A DNA stretch of 64,000 nucleotides from Brumimicrobium sp965656195. GTDB taxonomy: Bacteria; Bacteroidota; Bacteroidia; Flavobacteriales_D; Crocinitomicaceae. Shown here piece by piece: positions 28,273-36,611 of this stretch. A program made the translations under genes and the position numbers. Positions within the stretch are counted from its first letter, which is position 1, and each line of letters begins with the position of its first letter. The DNA is taken from NCBI GenBank assembly GCA_965656195.1, contig CBFHJL010000002.1, forward strand, positions 1 through 64,000. The letters run 5' to 3'. The notes below the pieces were generated by a model. The model was not told the origin of the DNA. It saw nothing but the letters and a program-made list of their open reading frames with translations, and ran no database searches.

Positions 28273-29526
28273 TTATCCGGCTTTCACAATGATTAGATCC
28301 TCCCAGTTTAAGTAGGAGTTAGCAAGTTCTTGAATTCGTTGTGGAGTTATTATGTTGAGCTGATCAAGAAATTCGTTGTAATACGAAAGGTCTTTGCCAT
28401 ATTTTTCGACAGATAGAAAACGATCCATTTGAGCAAAAGGTCCATCGGCGTTTTTAAGTAATTGTCCAGTGATATAGTTTTTTACAAGACCTAACTCTTC
28501 TTCAGAAACTAATTCGTTTTGGAGTCGTTTGATTTCTTCCTTGATTGCTGAAATGGTAAGATCTCTATACTTTTCACCAACTTCAGTTGAAATGAAAAAG
28601 TAACCTGTTTCCATTAATTGTGCTACTCCAGAACCTATGCCGTAAGTGTATCCTTTTTCTTCACGAATTGATGACATTAATCGCGATCCAAAATAACCTC
28701 CTAAAATCGTATTCAGTACATTGAAGTCAATAAAATCTTCGTGATTTTTGTTGAATAAGATACGTCCAATTCGAATTGCTGTTTGAAGAGACCCATCTTT
28801 TTTCTTGTCAATTTCTTTAGACTCATAGTCATAACTAAAGCTGTCATTCACTCTGTTTTGATATCCAAAATTCGACGTTAAGTCTATCATTTTTTTAATC
28901 ATGACTTCACTTACATTTCCAACCACGGCTACTTTTTGTAATGATTTGAGGTAATGTTCTTTGTGGAATGTAGATAAATCATTTTTGTTTAATTGTCCAA
29001 AATCTGATTCATTTGTCAGTTCACCGTATGGACTTGATGGAAAAATAGCTGAGATAAACTCTCGTCTCGCCAATGTGCTGACTTTTTCCATGCTAACATT
29101 GAATTTTTGCTTTTGATAAGCCAACGTTTGTTTGAATTCGCGTTCGTCGAATTCAACGTGCTCTATCGCATCCGTAACGATTTTAAGTATCTCAAGAATA
29201 TACTCTTTGAGCCCCAAAACACTCACTACACAGTCATCAGCACTGACCTCTATATTTGTAAAACCACCAAGGCGATCGATAGATTCTTCAATAGTATCAC
29301 TTGTTTTTTGAGCCGTACCTGAAAAGAGCAGGTCACTAGTCAACTGACTAACAAGTTTGTTGTGCCTGCTGCTTCCTGCATCGAAAATCAAATCGATCTT
29401 TACAGCATCATCATCTATTTCAGACAAGTGATATAGCTTTCCTCCATTCTTAAGTGAATATTCCTTGGGAGGTAAAATTGAAATGGACTTCACATCTCTG
29501 ATTTTCGGAGCTTTTGTTCTATCCAT
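28273..29526 (-). CDS. M16 peptidase-family protein, inactive-type subunit
   Basis: This 417-residue M16 fold protein lacks the zinc-binding HxxEH motif; the equivalent region reads AGSSRHNKLVSQLTSDLLFS. It keeps the second-half motifs (GGYFGSRLMSSIREEKGYTYGI) typical of the partner subunit. M16B heterodimers pair an active and an inactive chain. Its start overlaps the end of the active-type gene upstream by 8 nt, which supports a heterodimer. Confidence 0.87.
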   Translation of the reverse strand: MDRTKAPKIRDVKSISILPPKEYSLKNGGKLYHLSEIDDDAVKIDLIFDAGSSRHNKLVSQLTSDLLFSGTAQKTSDTIEESIDRLGGFTNIEVSADDCVVSVLGLKEYILEILKIVTDAIEHVEFDEREFKQTLAYQKQKFNVSMEKVSTLARREFISAIFPSSPYGELTNESDFGQLNKNDLSTFHKEHYLKSLQKVAVVGNVSEVMIKKMIDLTSNFGYQNRVNDSFSYDYESKEIDKKKDGSLQTAIRIGRILFNKNHEDFIDFNVLNTILGGYFGSRLMSSIREEKGYTYGIGSGVAQLMETGYFFISTEVGEKYRDLTISAIKEEIKRLQNELVSEEELGLVKNYITGQLLKNADGPFAQMDRFLSVEKYGKDLSYYNEFLDQLNIITPQRIQELANSYLNWEDLIIVKAG

Positions 29527-30763
29527 TGTTTTTAGCTTTTATAGTTAATCGAGTACAATTCGTTTTTTTAAGAATCAACTGAGACTGTTCTTTTATTTCT
29601 CTAGGAGTGATCTTTTCGTATGCTTCTGTTTCGAGATTCATGTTATTCGCATCACCCAATAGTTCGTGAAGACAAAGGCTAATACTCTTTTGGAGTACTC
29701 CCTGTTCAGAAAAAACTTTCGTTGTTTTTACTTTATTGATGATCTTTTCGAGTTCATCTTTTTCGATACTACCATTCATTAATTCTTCAAGAACGAGATG
29801 GATTTCCTTTTCAACTTGTGACACATCTACTCCTTCAGATGGTTTTCCACTAATCATTAGTAACCCAGTATCGAAAGATCCCATCACATATGCATTAATC
29901 TCTGAAACCAGTTCTTTTTCTTTTTTCAACTTTTTATATAGTCGAGAAGACTTCCCTCTACCGAGAATATCTGATATCAGATCTGCTGTATGATAATGTT
30001 CTTTATTTCTACCTGGCATTTTGAACCCTAGATAAAAAGCATCAGAAGGAACATCTCTTTCTATAGTTTTCTCTTTGTAAGTAGTCTGTTTAGGTTCTTC
30101 AGGAAGGACTCTTTCGTAAATTTTTCGAGAAGGTATGTCGCCGTACCATTTGTTAACAACTTCTTTAATGTAATCTAACTCAAAATTCCCTGAAATACAG
30201 AGTATTGCATTCCCAGGATGGTAATAACGATGAAAAAAGTCTTTTACTTCTTTCATTGTAGCTTCTTCAATGTGACTGATATCCTTTCCTATCGTTGCCC
30301 ATTTGTAAGGATGTTTCTCATATGCCAATGGTCTGAACTCTAGCCACATGTCTCCATAAGGTTGATTCAAATAACGTTGTTTGAATTCTTCTATAACAAC
30401 ACTTCTTTGAACTTCTAAGCTTTTCTCTGTAAAGGCCAAAGAAAGCATGCGGTCACTTTCTAGCCAAAGGGCAGTCTCTAAGTTTTCAGCAGGAACGATA
30501 TCGTAATAGTTGGTCATATCATTACTGGTAAAAGCATTATTCTGACCTCCCGCTTTTTGAAGTGGCCCATCGAAATTTGGTATATTAACAGAACCTCCAA
30601 ACATCAAATGCTCGAAGAGGTGAGCAAAACCAGTTCTGGATTCATCTTCATCCCTTGCACCGACATCGTAAAGCGTATTCACCACAGCCATGGGAGTGGC
30701 TATATCTTTATGAAATAAAACTCTCAGTCCGTTAGAGAGTTTGAAACGTTCAAATTCGATCAT
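29519..30763 (-). CDS. M16 zinc peptidase, catalytic subunit
   Basis: This 414-residue protein has the inverted zincin motif HLFEH at residues 48-52 within TGFAHLFEHLMFGGS, and the further glutamate about 75 residues later within the EEFKQRYLNQPYG region. The second half carries DILGRGKSSRLYKKLKKEKEL. Substrates of these processing peptidases in Bacteroidota are not known. It shares one base with the upstream NMO-like gene and overlaps the inactive partner by 8 nt. Confidence 0.9.
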   Translation of the reverse strand: MIEFERFKLSNGLRVLFHKDIATPMAVVNTLYDVGARDEDESRTGFAHLFEHLMFGGSVNIPNFDGPLQKAGGQNNAFTSNDMTNYYDIVPAENLETALWLESDRMLSLAFTEKSLEVQRSVVIEEFKQRYLNQPYGDMWLEFRPLAYEKHPYKWATIGKDISHIEEATMKEVKDFFHRYYHPGNAILCISGNFELDYIKEVVNKWYGDIPSRKIYERVLPEEPKQTTYKEKTIERDVPSDAFYLGFKMPGRNKEHYHTADLISDILGRGKSSRLYKKLKKEKELVSEINAYVMGSFDTGLLMISGKPSEGVDVSQVEKEIHLVLEELMNGSIEKDELEKIINKVKTTKVFSEQGVLQKSISLCLHELLGDANNMNLETEAYEKITPREIKEQSQLILKKTNCTRLTIKAKNNG

Positions 30764-31719
30764 TAAAAGTTGTATTTATTATCAGAATTTTGAGCCTTCA
30801 GTTCAGTCTTGAAGTTACGTATGATTTCATTCAAAATTTGGGCTGCTGGTTTTATATCGTTTATTAAGCCAGAGACCTGACCTATCTCTAATTCTCCTTC
30901 GATAAGATCCCCTTCAAACATTCCTTTCTTCGCACGTCCACGACCCAAAAGTTCCTTCAATTCATTTATTTTACTTCCATTACGATACGCCTCGGCTACC
31001 TGGTCGAAAAACGCGTTTTTGATCAATCGAACTGGTGTAATTTCTTTCAATGTTAATTTAGTGCCTCCTTCTTGAGTTTCTACTACAGTGTTTTTGAAAT
31101 TGATATGAGCGGAAGACTCTTCAGAGGCTACAAATCGACTCCCAATTTGTACAGCATCCGCACCTAGGTTCATTGCGGCTAACATACCTCTACCATCTCC
31201 AATTCCGCCTGCAGCAATTACTGGAATGTTAACAGCATCTGCAACCATTGGAATCAGACAGAATGTTGTCGTTTCGTCAATTCCGTTATGTCCTCCTGCT
31301 TCAAATCCTTCTGCAACGACTGCATCAACACCTGCTTCTTCAGATTTCTTAGCGAATTTTACGCTGGAAACAACATGAACTACTTTTATTCCGTGATCTT
31401 GTAGATGTTTTGTCCATGTTTTTGGACTCCCCGCCGAAGAGAAAACGATTGGTACTTCGTGTTTGATCACCGTCTCAATATGTTTATCTATATCTGGATA
31501 AATCATCGGTAAGTTGACAGCAAATGGTTTGTCAGTCGCCGCCTTACACTTGCGTACATGTTCATCCAGTACTTCTGGATACATACTTCCAGAACCAATG
31601 ATTCCGAGTCCTCCTGCATTGGAAACAGCAGAAGCTAATTCCCAGCCTGAACACCAAATCATACCTGCTTGGATTAATGGATAATCAATACCAAATAACT
31701 CAGTTACTCTATTGCTCAT
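30763..31719 (-). CDS. Nitronate monooxygenase/FabK-like flavoprotein
   Basis: This is an FMN-dependent TIM-barrel enzyme of 318 residues. Motifs include YPLIQAGMIW near the start, the substrate-side GFEAGGHNG (catalytic-type His) and the FMN-phosphate loop IAAGGIGDGRGMLAAMNLGADAVQIGSRF. The family covers nitronate monooxygenase and the enoyl-ACP reductase FabK, and sequence alone does not separate them here. It is the first gene of the operon with the M16 pair. Confidence 0.84.
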   Translation of the reverse strand: MSNRVTELFGIDYPLIQAGMIWCSGWELASAVSNAGGLGIIGSGSMYPEVLDEHVRKCKAATDKPFAVNLPMIYPDIDKHIETVIKHEVPIVFSSAGSPKTWTKHLQDHGIKVVHVVSSVKFAKKSEEAGVDAVVAEGFEAGGHNGIDETTTFCLIPMVADAVNIPVIAAGGIGDGRGMLAAMNLGADAVQIGSRFVASEESSAHINFKNTVVETQEGGTKLTLKEITPVRLIKNAFFDQVAEAYRNGSKINELKELLGRGRAKKGMFEGDLIEGELEIGQVSGLINDIKPAAQILNEIIRNFKTELKAQNSDNKYNF

Positions 31720-31740
31720 TGTATTAAATTAAGGGTGAAA

Positions 31741-32571
31741 CTAGTTGCTCTTTTGAAGCATTTTCTTACTAGCCAGGAATATGATTATGATACCTGCCAG
31801 AACGAAAGGAACACTAAGCCACTGACCAGTATTAATTATCATTCCCGCATCTCGATCAGCCTGTCCGACCTTGACAAATTCAACGATAAATCTCCATCCG
31901 AAGATGAATATCAAGAAAAAGCCAAAGATCATACCTTTCTTTTCTTTCATGGTGGTTTTCCAGTAGAAGCGATGTAAGACAAAAAAGCTTATCAAATAAC
32001 CAATTGCTTCATAGAGTTGAGCAGGGTGACGATAAACGTGTTGCATTTCTCCATCTATCATTACCATGTTGGTATAACTCTCTTGCATGAATTTAAAGCC
32101 CCATGGAAGATCCGTTGGTTGACCAATGATCTCATGATTCACTAAATTTCCTAAGCGAATAAAACAACCCGCAATCGCAATTGGTGCGACGATTCTGTCG
32201 AGAATCCAAAACATATTTTTCTTCGTCACATATTTACTGTAAATGAATAGTGCGATTAAAATAGCAATTGCACCACCATGACTGGCAAGCCCTCCTTCCC
32301 AAACCTTGAAGATGTCAATCGGATTTTCTTTATATAAATGCCAATCATAAAAGAACACATGTCCGAGACGCGCACCTACAATAGTTGCTATTACCACATA
32401 GATGAGTAGTTTATCCAGCCACGCCTCTGGAATATCTTCTTTTTTGAACATTTTCTTGATAACGTAGAATCCAATAATCAGGCCTGTAACGAAAAGAAGT
32501 CCGTAAAGATTTGGTGTATTCCAGCCATCAATAAGTTGTGAAGATACATTCCATTCAATTCCTAAGATCAC
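31741..32571 (-). CDS. lgt: Prolipoprotein diacylglyceryl transferase Lgt
   Basis: Lgt adds diacylglycerol to the lipobox cysteine of prolipoproteins, a step that matters for the many lipoproteins in this window. The 276-residue membrane protein has about seven helices, the Lgt signature GCFIRLGNLVNHEIIGQPTDLPWG, the SHGGAIAI and GARLGHVFFYDW motifs and HPAQLYEA. It starts with GTG at 32571, and IEWN just behind matches the usual Lgt N-terminus. Confidence 0.93.
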   Translation of the reverse strand: MILGIEWNVSSQLIDGWNTPNLYGLLFVTGLIIGFYVIKKMFKKEDIPEAWLDKLLIYVVIATIVGARLGHVFFYDWHLYKENPIDIFKVWEGGLASHGGAIAILIALFIYSKYVTKKNMFWILDRIVAPIAIAGCFIRLGNLVNHEIIGQPTDLPWGFKFMQESYTNMVMIDGEMQHVYRHPAQLYEAIGYLISFFVLHRFYWKTTMKEKKGMIFGFFLIFIFGWRFIVEFVKVGQADRDAGMIINTGQWLSVPFVLAGIIIIFLASKKMLQKSN

Positions 32572-33006
32572 GATAAAGTCGTTTTATAATTAGAAACCGA
32601 AAGATAGGAGTTTTTGATGAAGTAGGCGCTAAATTAATTGAAGACATTTTTGATGTGAGCACAGCATTTATAAATGTCACTTATTAAACATTTTTTATTA
32701 AACATTAACACCAGTATGTTTTTTAAGCTGACAAATGACCGTTTGCTTTAGATTAAATATAAAAAAATATAAATCAAATATGAGAGTTCAGAATATACAC
32801 TTATATTAGTGGTCCTGAATGAAATGGATCTTTCACTCAAGACTTAACCATGACTGATTGAGCCAGAATTTACACACTACTGATGAGATTTTTTTTCGTT
32901 TCTGAAAGAAAAGACGGATAACGAAAAGTGTTAAAGGAAACTACTTTATTTTTTTGATGAATAATGTATAAGTGGATTTTTTTTATCGGAGTAGCTGATT
33001 GATTGA
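32572..33006. other. Intergenic region between lgt and the LuxR-type regulator
   Basis: This is 435 nt of AT-rich DNA between divergent genes. It holds a perfect 12-nt palindrome CATTTATAAATG (32665-32676) and two copies of TTATTAAACATT (32681-32692 and 32695-32706, 14-nt period). Several T tracts lie closer to the regulator. I see no convincing ORF, RNA gene or standard -33/-7 pair. Confidence 0.5.
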
Positions 33007-33927
33007 ATGTTTGGAACTCAACTACATATAATCACGTTTATTTTTTTAGGAATAGAAATGCTATTCCTTCTTGCATTGATGGTCTATTGTTTATCGCGCC
33101 CGAAAGATAAAACTAGAATTAGGTTTTTTATGCTCACCTTGTTCTTTATTTTCTACAATCTAGCAAGTGGATTGCTACCTGACGATCTTTATCCTATTCC
33201 TATATTAGCTCAAAATATACTTGCTTACGGAACTGGCATTGGACTTGCAAGCTATTATTTTTACTACTTGGTTAAAGAGTTGAATATTCGAAAAGACAAA
33301 TTTTTCAATCCTAAAACTTTACTGATTAGTTTGGCGGGATCATTTATGGTCGGGTTTGTGCTTATTTACCTATTGACTCAAAATGCGAATTTATCTAAAC
33401 TTGTATTCATTATTTTTCCGGTTTCAATTGCGCTCTACTATTGTATGCGCACAGTGCAATTCATCTTAAATAAAACAAATGACAGAAAGGATCACGATAA
33501 TCATCATCGATTTTTGAGAATATCGAGTTATTTAGGCATAATTTTCATGGCCACAATGCCGATTGTTGTTGCCTTTGGTGATTACCAGTCTTTAAATCTT
33601 GGCTTGGTAAACATCACTTTTGTGCTTTCAGCTATAGCTTTTGTGAAAGGATTGATTTATCAAAGTAGAATGGAGTACAATGCGCTCATGGAAATAGGCT
33701 ATTACGCTAAGCAAAAACCGTCAAAAGAAGAAGTCGTTGAGGCTATTGCCGATTCATTAACGCACAAAGAAACCGAGGTAGCCAGGTTGATGCTTAAGGA
33801 CCTTACCTATCGAGAGATCAGTAAGCAACTATTTATTGCTGAGCGGACAGCGTCAAAACATGCATCCAATATTTTTAAGAAAACTGAATGCAGGTCAAAG
33901 AAGGAATTTATTGAACGGTATGGGTAG
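33007..33927 (+). CDS. Seven-helix membrane protein with LuxR-type HTH
   Basis: This 306-residue protein joins a membrane sensor to a DNA-binding domain. Residues about 1-225 contain seven hydrophobic helices. Residues about 250-305 form a LuxR/GerE helix-turn-helix (ETEVARLMLKDLTYREISKQ, then the recognition helix region ERTASKHASNIFKKT). Such one-piece regulators could detect a signal in or outside the membrane and bind DNA directly. It stands about 650 nt before the peptide precursor gene on the same strand and is a good candidate for its regulator, though this is inference. Confidence 0.8.
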   Translation: MFGTQLHIITFIFLGIEMLFLLALMVYCLSRPKDKTRIRFFMLTLFFIFYNLASGLLPDDLYPIPILAQNILAYGTGIGLASYYFYYLVKELNIRKDKFFNPKTLLISLAGSFMVGFVLIYLLTQNANLSKLVFIIFPVSIALYYCMRTVQFILNKTNDRKDHDNHHRFLRISSYLGIIFMATMPIVVAFGDYQSLNLGLVNITFVLSAIAFVKGLIYQSRMEYNALMEIGYYAKQKPSKEEVVEAIADSLTHKETEVARLMLKDLTYREISKQLFIAERTASKHASNIFKKTECRSKKEFIERYG

Positions 33928-33956
33928 AGAAGGTTTTTTTTAACAAAAATTCAATT

Positions 33957-34258
33957 ATGAAATTAATTTTGACATTTTTATTCCTGTGTTATTCATTGAT
34001 TGGAGTAGGACAGACTGTTACAAAAGATTACCGACACTATTTTCAACTATCAAATTATGCCAAATATAAACTTCGAACTGGATGGACCAATATCATGCTG
34101 TTTATCTAAAATTAGAACAGCCATTTGGAAGTATGGCAAATGCCGATGGAATGCTTTTTCCAATCAAAGACATTGAAGAATGCAATAAAAATAGACTATC
34201 AATTGGTCTGCTTCCATTAAATCAGTATTTAATGTTGACTGGATATAGAATTGAATGA
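33957..34258 (+). pseudogene. Remnant of a degraded gene encoding an exported protein
   Basis: Two short reading frames follow the regulator. The first (33957-34109) begins with a convincing signal peptide (LILTFLFLCYSLIGVGQ) but stops after 50 codons. The second (34082-34258, another frame) reads MDQYHAVYLKLEQPFGSMAN and continues for 38 residues. The overlap and lack of other coding potential suggest a frameshifted, truncated leftover of one exported protein. I do not recognise a family. They might instead be two real small ORFs. Confidence 0.35.
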
Positions 34259-34297
34259 CCTTCCTTGGATCCCACTAAAATCAAGTGTTTCAAAAAA

Positions 34298-34350
34298 GTA
34301 CGTAGAGAGTACGTATGCGTAAAAATCAAATCTACGTACAAAATACGTAC
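34298..34350. promoter_or_regulatory. GTACGTA repeat array, probable operator
   Basis: There are four 7-nt boxes: GTACGTA at 34298-34304 and 34309-34315, and its reverse complement TACGTAC at 34333-34339 and 34344-34350. Within each pair the boxes are 11 nt apart, about one DNA turn, and the two pairs face each other across 17 nt. The array lies about 235 nt before the precursor gene. This is a likely binding site for a dimeric or tetrameric regulator, perhaps the LuxR-type protein upstream. Confidence 0.6.
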
Positions 34351-34584
34351 TATTTTTTGGGTGTTTATTAGCGAATTCTACAATTTTGATTCGATATCAA
34401 AAAAATAAAAAGAATCTGCTGCAAAGGATTCTTGTAAAAACCTAAATTTATGTCATTGCAGGGCCGTAAAGGAGGGTACTTGAAAAAGCGTATACTCCCT
34501 GAGACGTTTTGACGGGTTAAAAATAGTTCAGGGTATAACTACTGAAATCTAAAAAGAAAGTAAGTGTTTTAAATTTGAATAATT

Positions 34585-34815
34585 ATGAAAGCTTCAAAAA
34601 TTGAAAACTTGAAAGAATATGAAACTAAGGACATTGCAAAAGTTTCTGGGGGTGCAGATCCAGAAGTTACTGCGGGAATTAGTTTTACTCTAGGTCCAAG
34701 TCAGAATTGGTTTGATGGTTCTTTATGGGGTAATTTATTTGATGGTAATCCTGATACGAGACCAGATTTGAATGAGTTCGATGATGGTAAAGTTGATGTT
34801 GATGTAAAAGTATAG
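34585..34815 (+). CDS. RiPP precursor peptide with double-glycine leader
   Basis: This 76-residue peptide has a short Lys/Glu-rich leader ending in IAKVSGG (residues 17-23), a double-glycine site for a C39 peptidase. The predicted core of 53 residues (from Ala24) has no Cys, 11 Asp/Glu and 8 Ser/Thr/Lys, with a repeated aromatic FDG motif (43-45 and 52-54) and an alternating VDVDVKV tail. Such acidic, hydroxyl- and Lys-containing cores suit ester or amide cross-linking by an ATP-grasp ligase. It is followed by a perfect terminator hairpin, then the ligase and SPASM genes, and a C39 ABC exporter further down. This context is what identifies it. The ring pattern is unknown. Confidence 0.82.
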   Translation: MKASKIENLKEYETKDIAKVSGGADPEVTAGISFTLGPSQNWFDGSLWGNLFDGNPDTRPDLNEFDDGKVDVDVKV

Positions 34816-34833
34816 AACTTATAACTTGTTTAT

Positions 34834-34862
34834 AAGGAGGGTGGTCAATTCACCCTCCTTTT
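34834..34862 (+). terminator. Hairpin terminator/attenuator behind the precursor gene
   Basis: AAGGAGGGTG pairs perfectly with CACCCTCCTT around a 7-nt loop, but only a short T run follows. It lies 18 nt after the precursor stop and 22 nt before the lipoprotein start. It probably lets much of the transcription stop after the precursor, giving more substrate peptide than enzyme. Confidence 0.7.
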
Positions 34863-34884
34863 AGAATACCTTGTCTTTGAATTT

Positions 34885-35658
34885 ATGACGTATAGAATAT
34901 TCACATTTTGTTTTTTCATTACCCTATTATTTGCTTGCCAAGTACATAGGAATATTCGATCCGATCAAATTCTTAGTGAAGATAAGGCATACCTTTATCA
35001 TTCTTTTTTCATGGATCCTTCAGGAGACACATTGATTTCAGACTCTTTTATTATGAGGGCACTTGATAGGCCTTGGATAGGACAGTTAAGAAGGCAGGAA
35101 GCCATCCAATATGAGTATTTTACTGACGAATCGGCTTTTGAAAAATACAAGGATCCAGAATTGTTTTATAGGTCAAAGGACAGTATTTATTATGAGAAGA
35201 ATGGAGAAATGAAAGTCAAGAACAATGAGATTACGGGGGCTATTTCAATCGGTAATTCAAAATACTTCTGGATTCATCCGCCAAGATCTAATCAGTTTAG
35301 AATGTTGACTTATTCAGCTTATTTATCGACTGGAAGCAGCGCCTTAACTGATTCAACGGAATTCTATTCTGGTCATTTGAATAGATATGGTTTGGGAAGA
35401 TTTATCTTTGATTATGAAGTTCATCCTGTTGATATTCATAATTCTTTAGAACCAAGACTTGATTCTCCGGATGAATGTTGGTCAATTAACGCAATTTCGA
35501 AATTGAAATGCTCTGATAATATTAGATGTGATACAAATGTATTTAATTCTAGACTAGAATCAATTTACACTAAGGAGTATGGGTTTATTGAAGCAATTTA
35601 TTTTTTTGCAGATGGAACGCAAATAAGTTTTTATTTAGAAGATATAGTGAAACAATGA
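34885..35658 (+). CDS. Lipoprotein of unknown function in the peptide cluster
   Basis: This 257-residue protein has a lipoprotein signal (FCFFITLLFAC, Cys at about 18), so it sits in the periplasm or on a membrane, unlike the cytoplasmic modifying enzymes. The mature part is beta-rich with a WSINAISKLKCSDNIRCD Cys pair. No family is recognised. Its stop overlaps the ATP-grasp start in ATGA (35655-35658), so the two are translationally coupled. A role in immunity, peptide binding or sensing is possible but only inferred from position. Confidence 0.65.
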   Translation: MTYRIFTFCFFITLLFACQVHRNIRSDQILSEDKAYLYHSFFMDPSGDTLISDSFIMRALDRPWIGQLRRQEAIQYEYFTDESAFEKYKDPELFYRSKDSIYYEKNGEMKVKNNEITGAISIGNSKYFWIHPPRSNQFRMLTYSAYLSTGSSALTDSTEFYSGHLNRYGLGRFIFDYEVHPVDIHNSLEPRLDSPDECWSINAISKLKCSDNIRCDTNVFNSRLESIYTKEYGFIEAIYFFADGTQISFYLEDIVKQ

Positions 35659-36611
35659 TCATATTGTTTTCACATAACGGAGATAGAAATACTAACCATT
35701 TGATAGATTGGTTGGAGCATTTTGGGTGTATATATGAAAGGATCAATCTTCCTGATGAAGATTTTCATAATATTAGTGTAACTGCGAATGATGATTTCCA
35801 AATAGCTCTTACTTTGAAGTCAGGCAGAAAACTAAAGCTTTCTGATATTGATTTCTTTTTTGTTAGAGGTAGAGGTTTTGAAAGAAATTTCAGTTGTTCT
35901 GACAGCAGATTTCCCAGTAAAGTATTGGATGGTTTTCTTAAACAAGAGTATTCTGCTTTAGTAACCACTTTTTATGCACAGGTGAACTTGAAGGCTATTG
36001 GCTGCTTCGCTTATTCACCAAAATTAAATAAGTTAAACCAGCTCAATCTCGCTTTGAAAGTTGGCTTGTCAATTCCTCCATTCGCCATCGATAAATGTAT
36101 AAGTAATAAAGTTCATGAAGTAGCGGGAGATAAATTAATTGTAAAAGCAATTGAAAAAAATTTGGGGATTGATCATGACGAAAAGATATTTGTCCAGAGA
36201 GTTCAACGTTTAGAAAAGGACAAAACAAAAAACCGATTTTTCCCTACCTTTTTTCAACAGGAAATAATCAAAGATTATGAGATTCGAATTTTTTATTTAG
36301 ATGGAGAGTTTTATTCAATAAAATTTGGTTCTGAATCGGTAAAAGTAGATATGAGGGAAAATTATTCAGAATCTTGGTATGAACCATATGAACTTCCTAA
36401 GCGAATAAAGATAAAAATTACAGAATTAATGAAAGGACTTTCCCTCATTTCAGGCTCTATCGATATGCTTAAATCTATTGATGGCACCTACTATTTTTTA
36501 GAAGTTAATCCAAATGGACAGTACGATTGGGTTTCGAAATATGGGGGGCACAATTTGCATAAAAGAATAGCTATGTATTTAGCTGAAAAACAGAAAATCA
36601 ATTTATTATGA
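35655..36611 (+). CDS. gwsG: ATP-grasp peptide maturase, grasp-with-spasm type
   Basis: This is a 318-residue graspetide-type ligase expected to activate acidic side chains of the precursor with ATP and join them to Ser, Thr or Lys. The N-terminus MIILFSHNGDRNTNHLIDWL and the RINLPDEDF segment fit the GwsG family. The ATP-grasp region includes KLIVKAIEKNLG (near 175), FFQQEIIKDYEIRIFYLDGEFYS (near 220-240) and the metal-binding tail ISGSIDMLK, then YYFLEVNPNGQYDWVS (near 285-300). It overlaps both neighbours by 4 nt (ATGA). The family match is from memory of TIGR04192-like proteins. Confidence 0.85.
   Translation: MIILFSHNGDRNTNHLIDWLEHFGCIYERINLPDEDFHNISVTANDDFQIALTLKSGRKLKLSDIDFFFVRGRGFERNFSCSDSRFPSKVLDGFLKQEYSALVTTFYAQVNLKAIGCFAYSPKLNKLNQLNLALKVGLSIPPFAIDKCISNKVHEVAGDKLIVKAIEKNLGIDHDEKIFVQRVQRLEKDKTKNRFFPTFFQQEIIKDYEIRIFYLDGEFYSIKFGSESVKVDMRENYSESWYEPYELPKRIKIKITELMKGLSLISGSIDMLKSIDGTYYFLEVNPNGQYDWVSKYGGHNLHKRIAMYLAEKQKINLL

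Larger units (their letters stand above)
33928..34584. other. Long non-coding region before the peptide precursor
   Basis: This is 657 nt without a full gene. It holds the gene remnant (33957-34258), the GTACGTA array (34298-34350) and an imperfect hairpin at 34471-34498 (GGAGGGTAC against GTATACTCC, 10-nt loop, one mismatch), which may lie in the mRNA leader. No known riboswitch fold is recognisable. Confidence 0.5.

Noticed and set aside
32572..33006. tRNA or small RNA in the lgt-regulator gap
   Set aside because: No cloverleaf and no T-loop consensus; the palindrome and short direct repeats are all that stand out.
34440..34584. Riboswitch before the peptide precursor
   Set aside because: Only one imperfect hairpin; none of the conserved cores of known riboswitch classes could be recognised.
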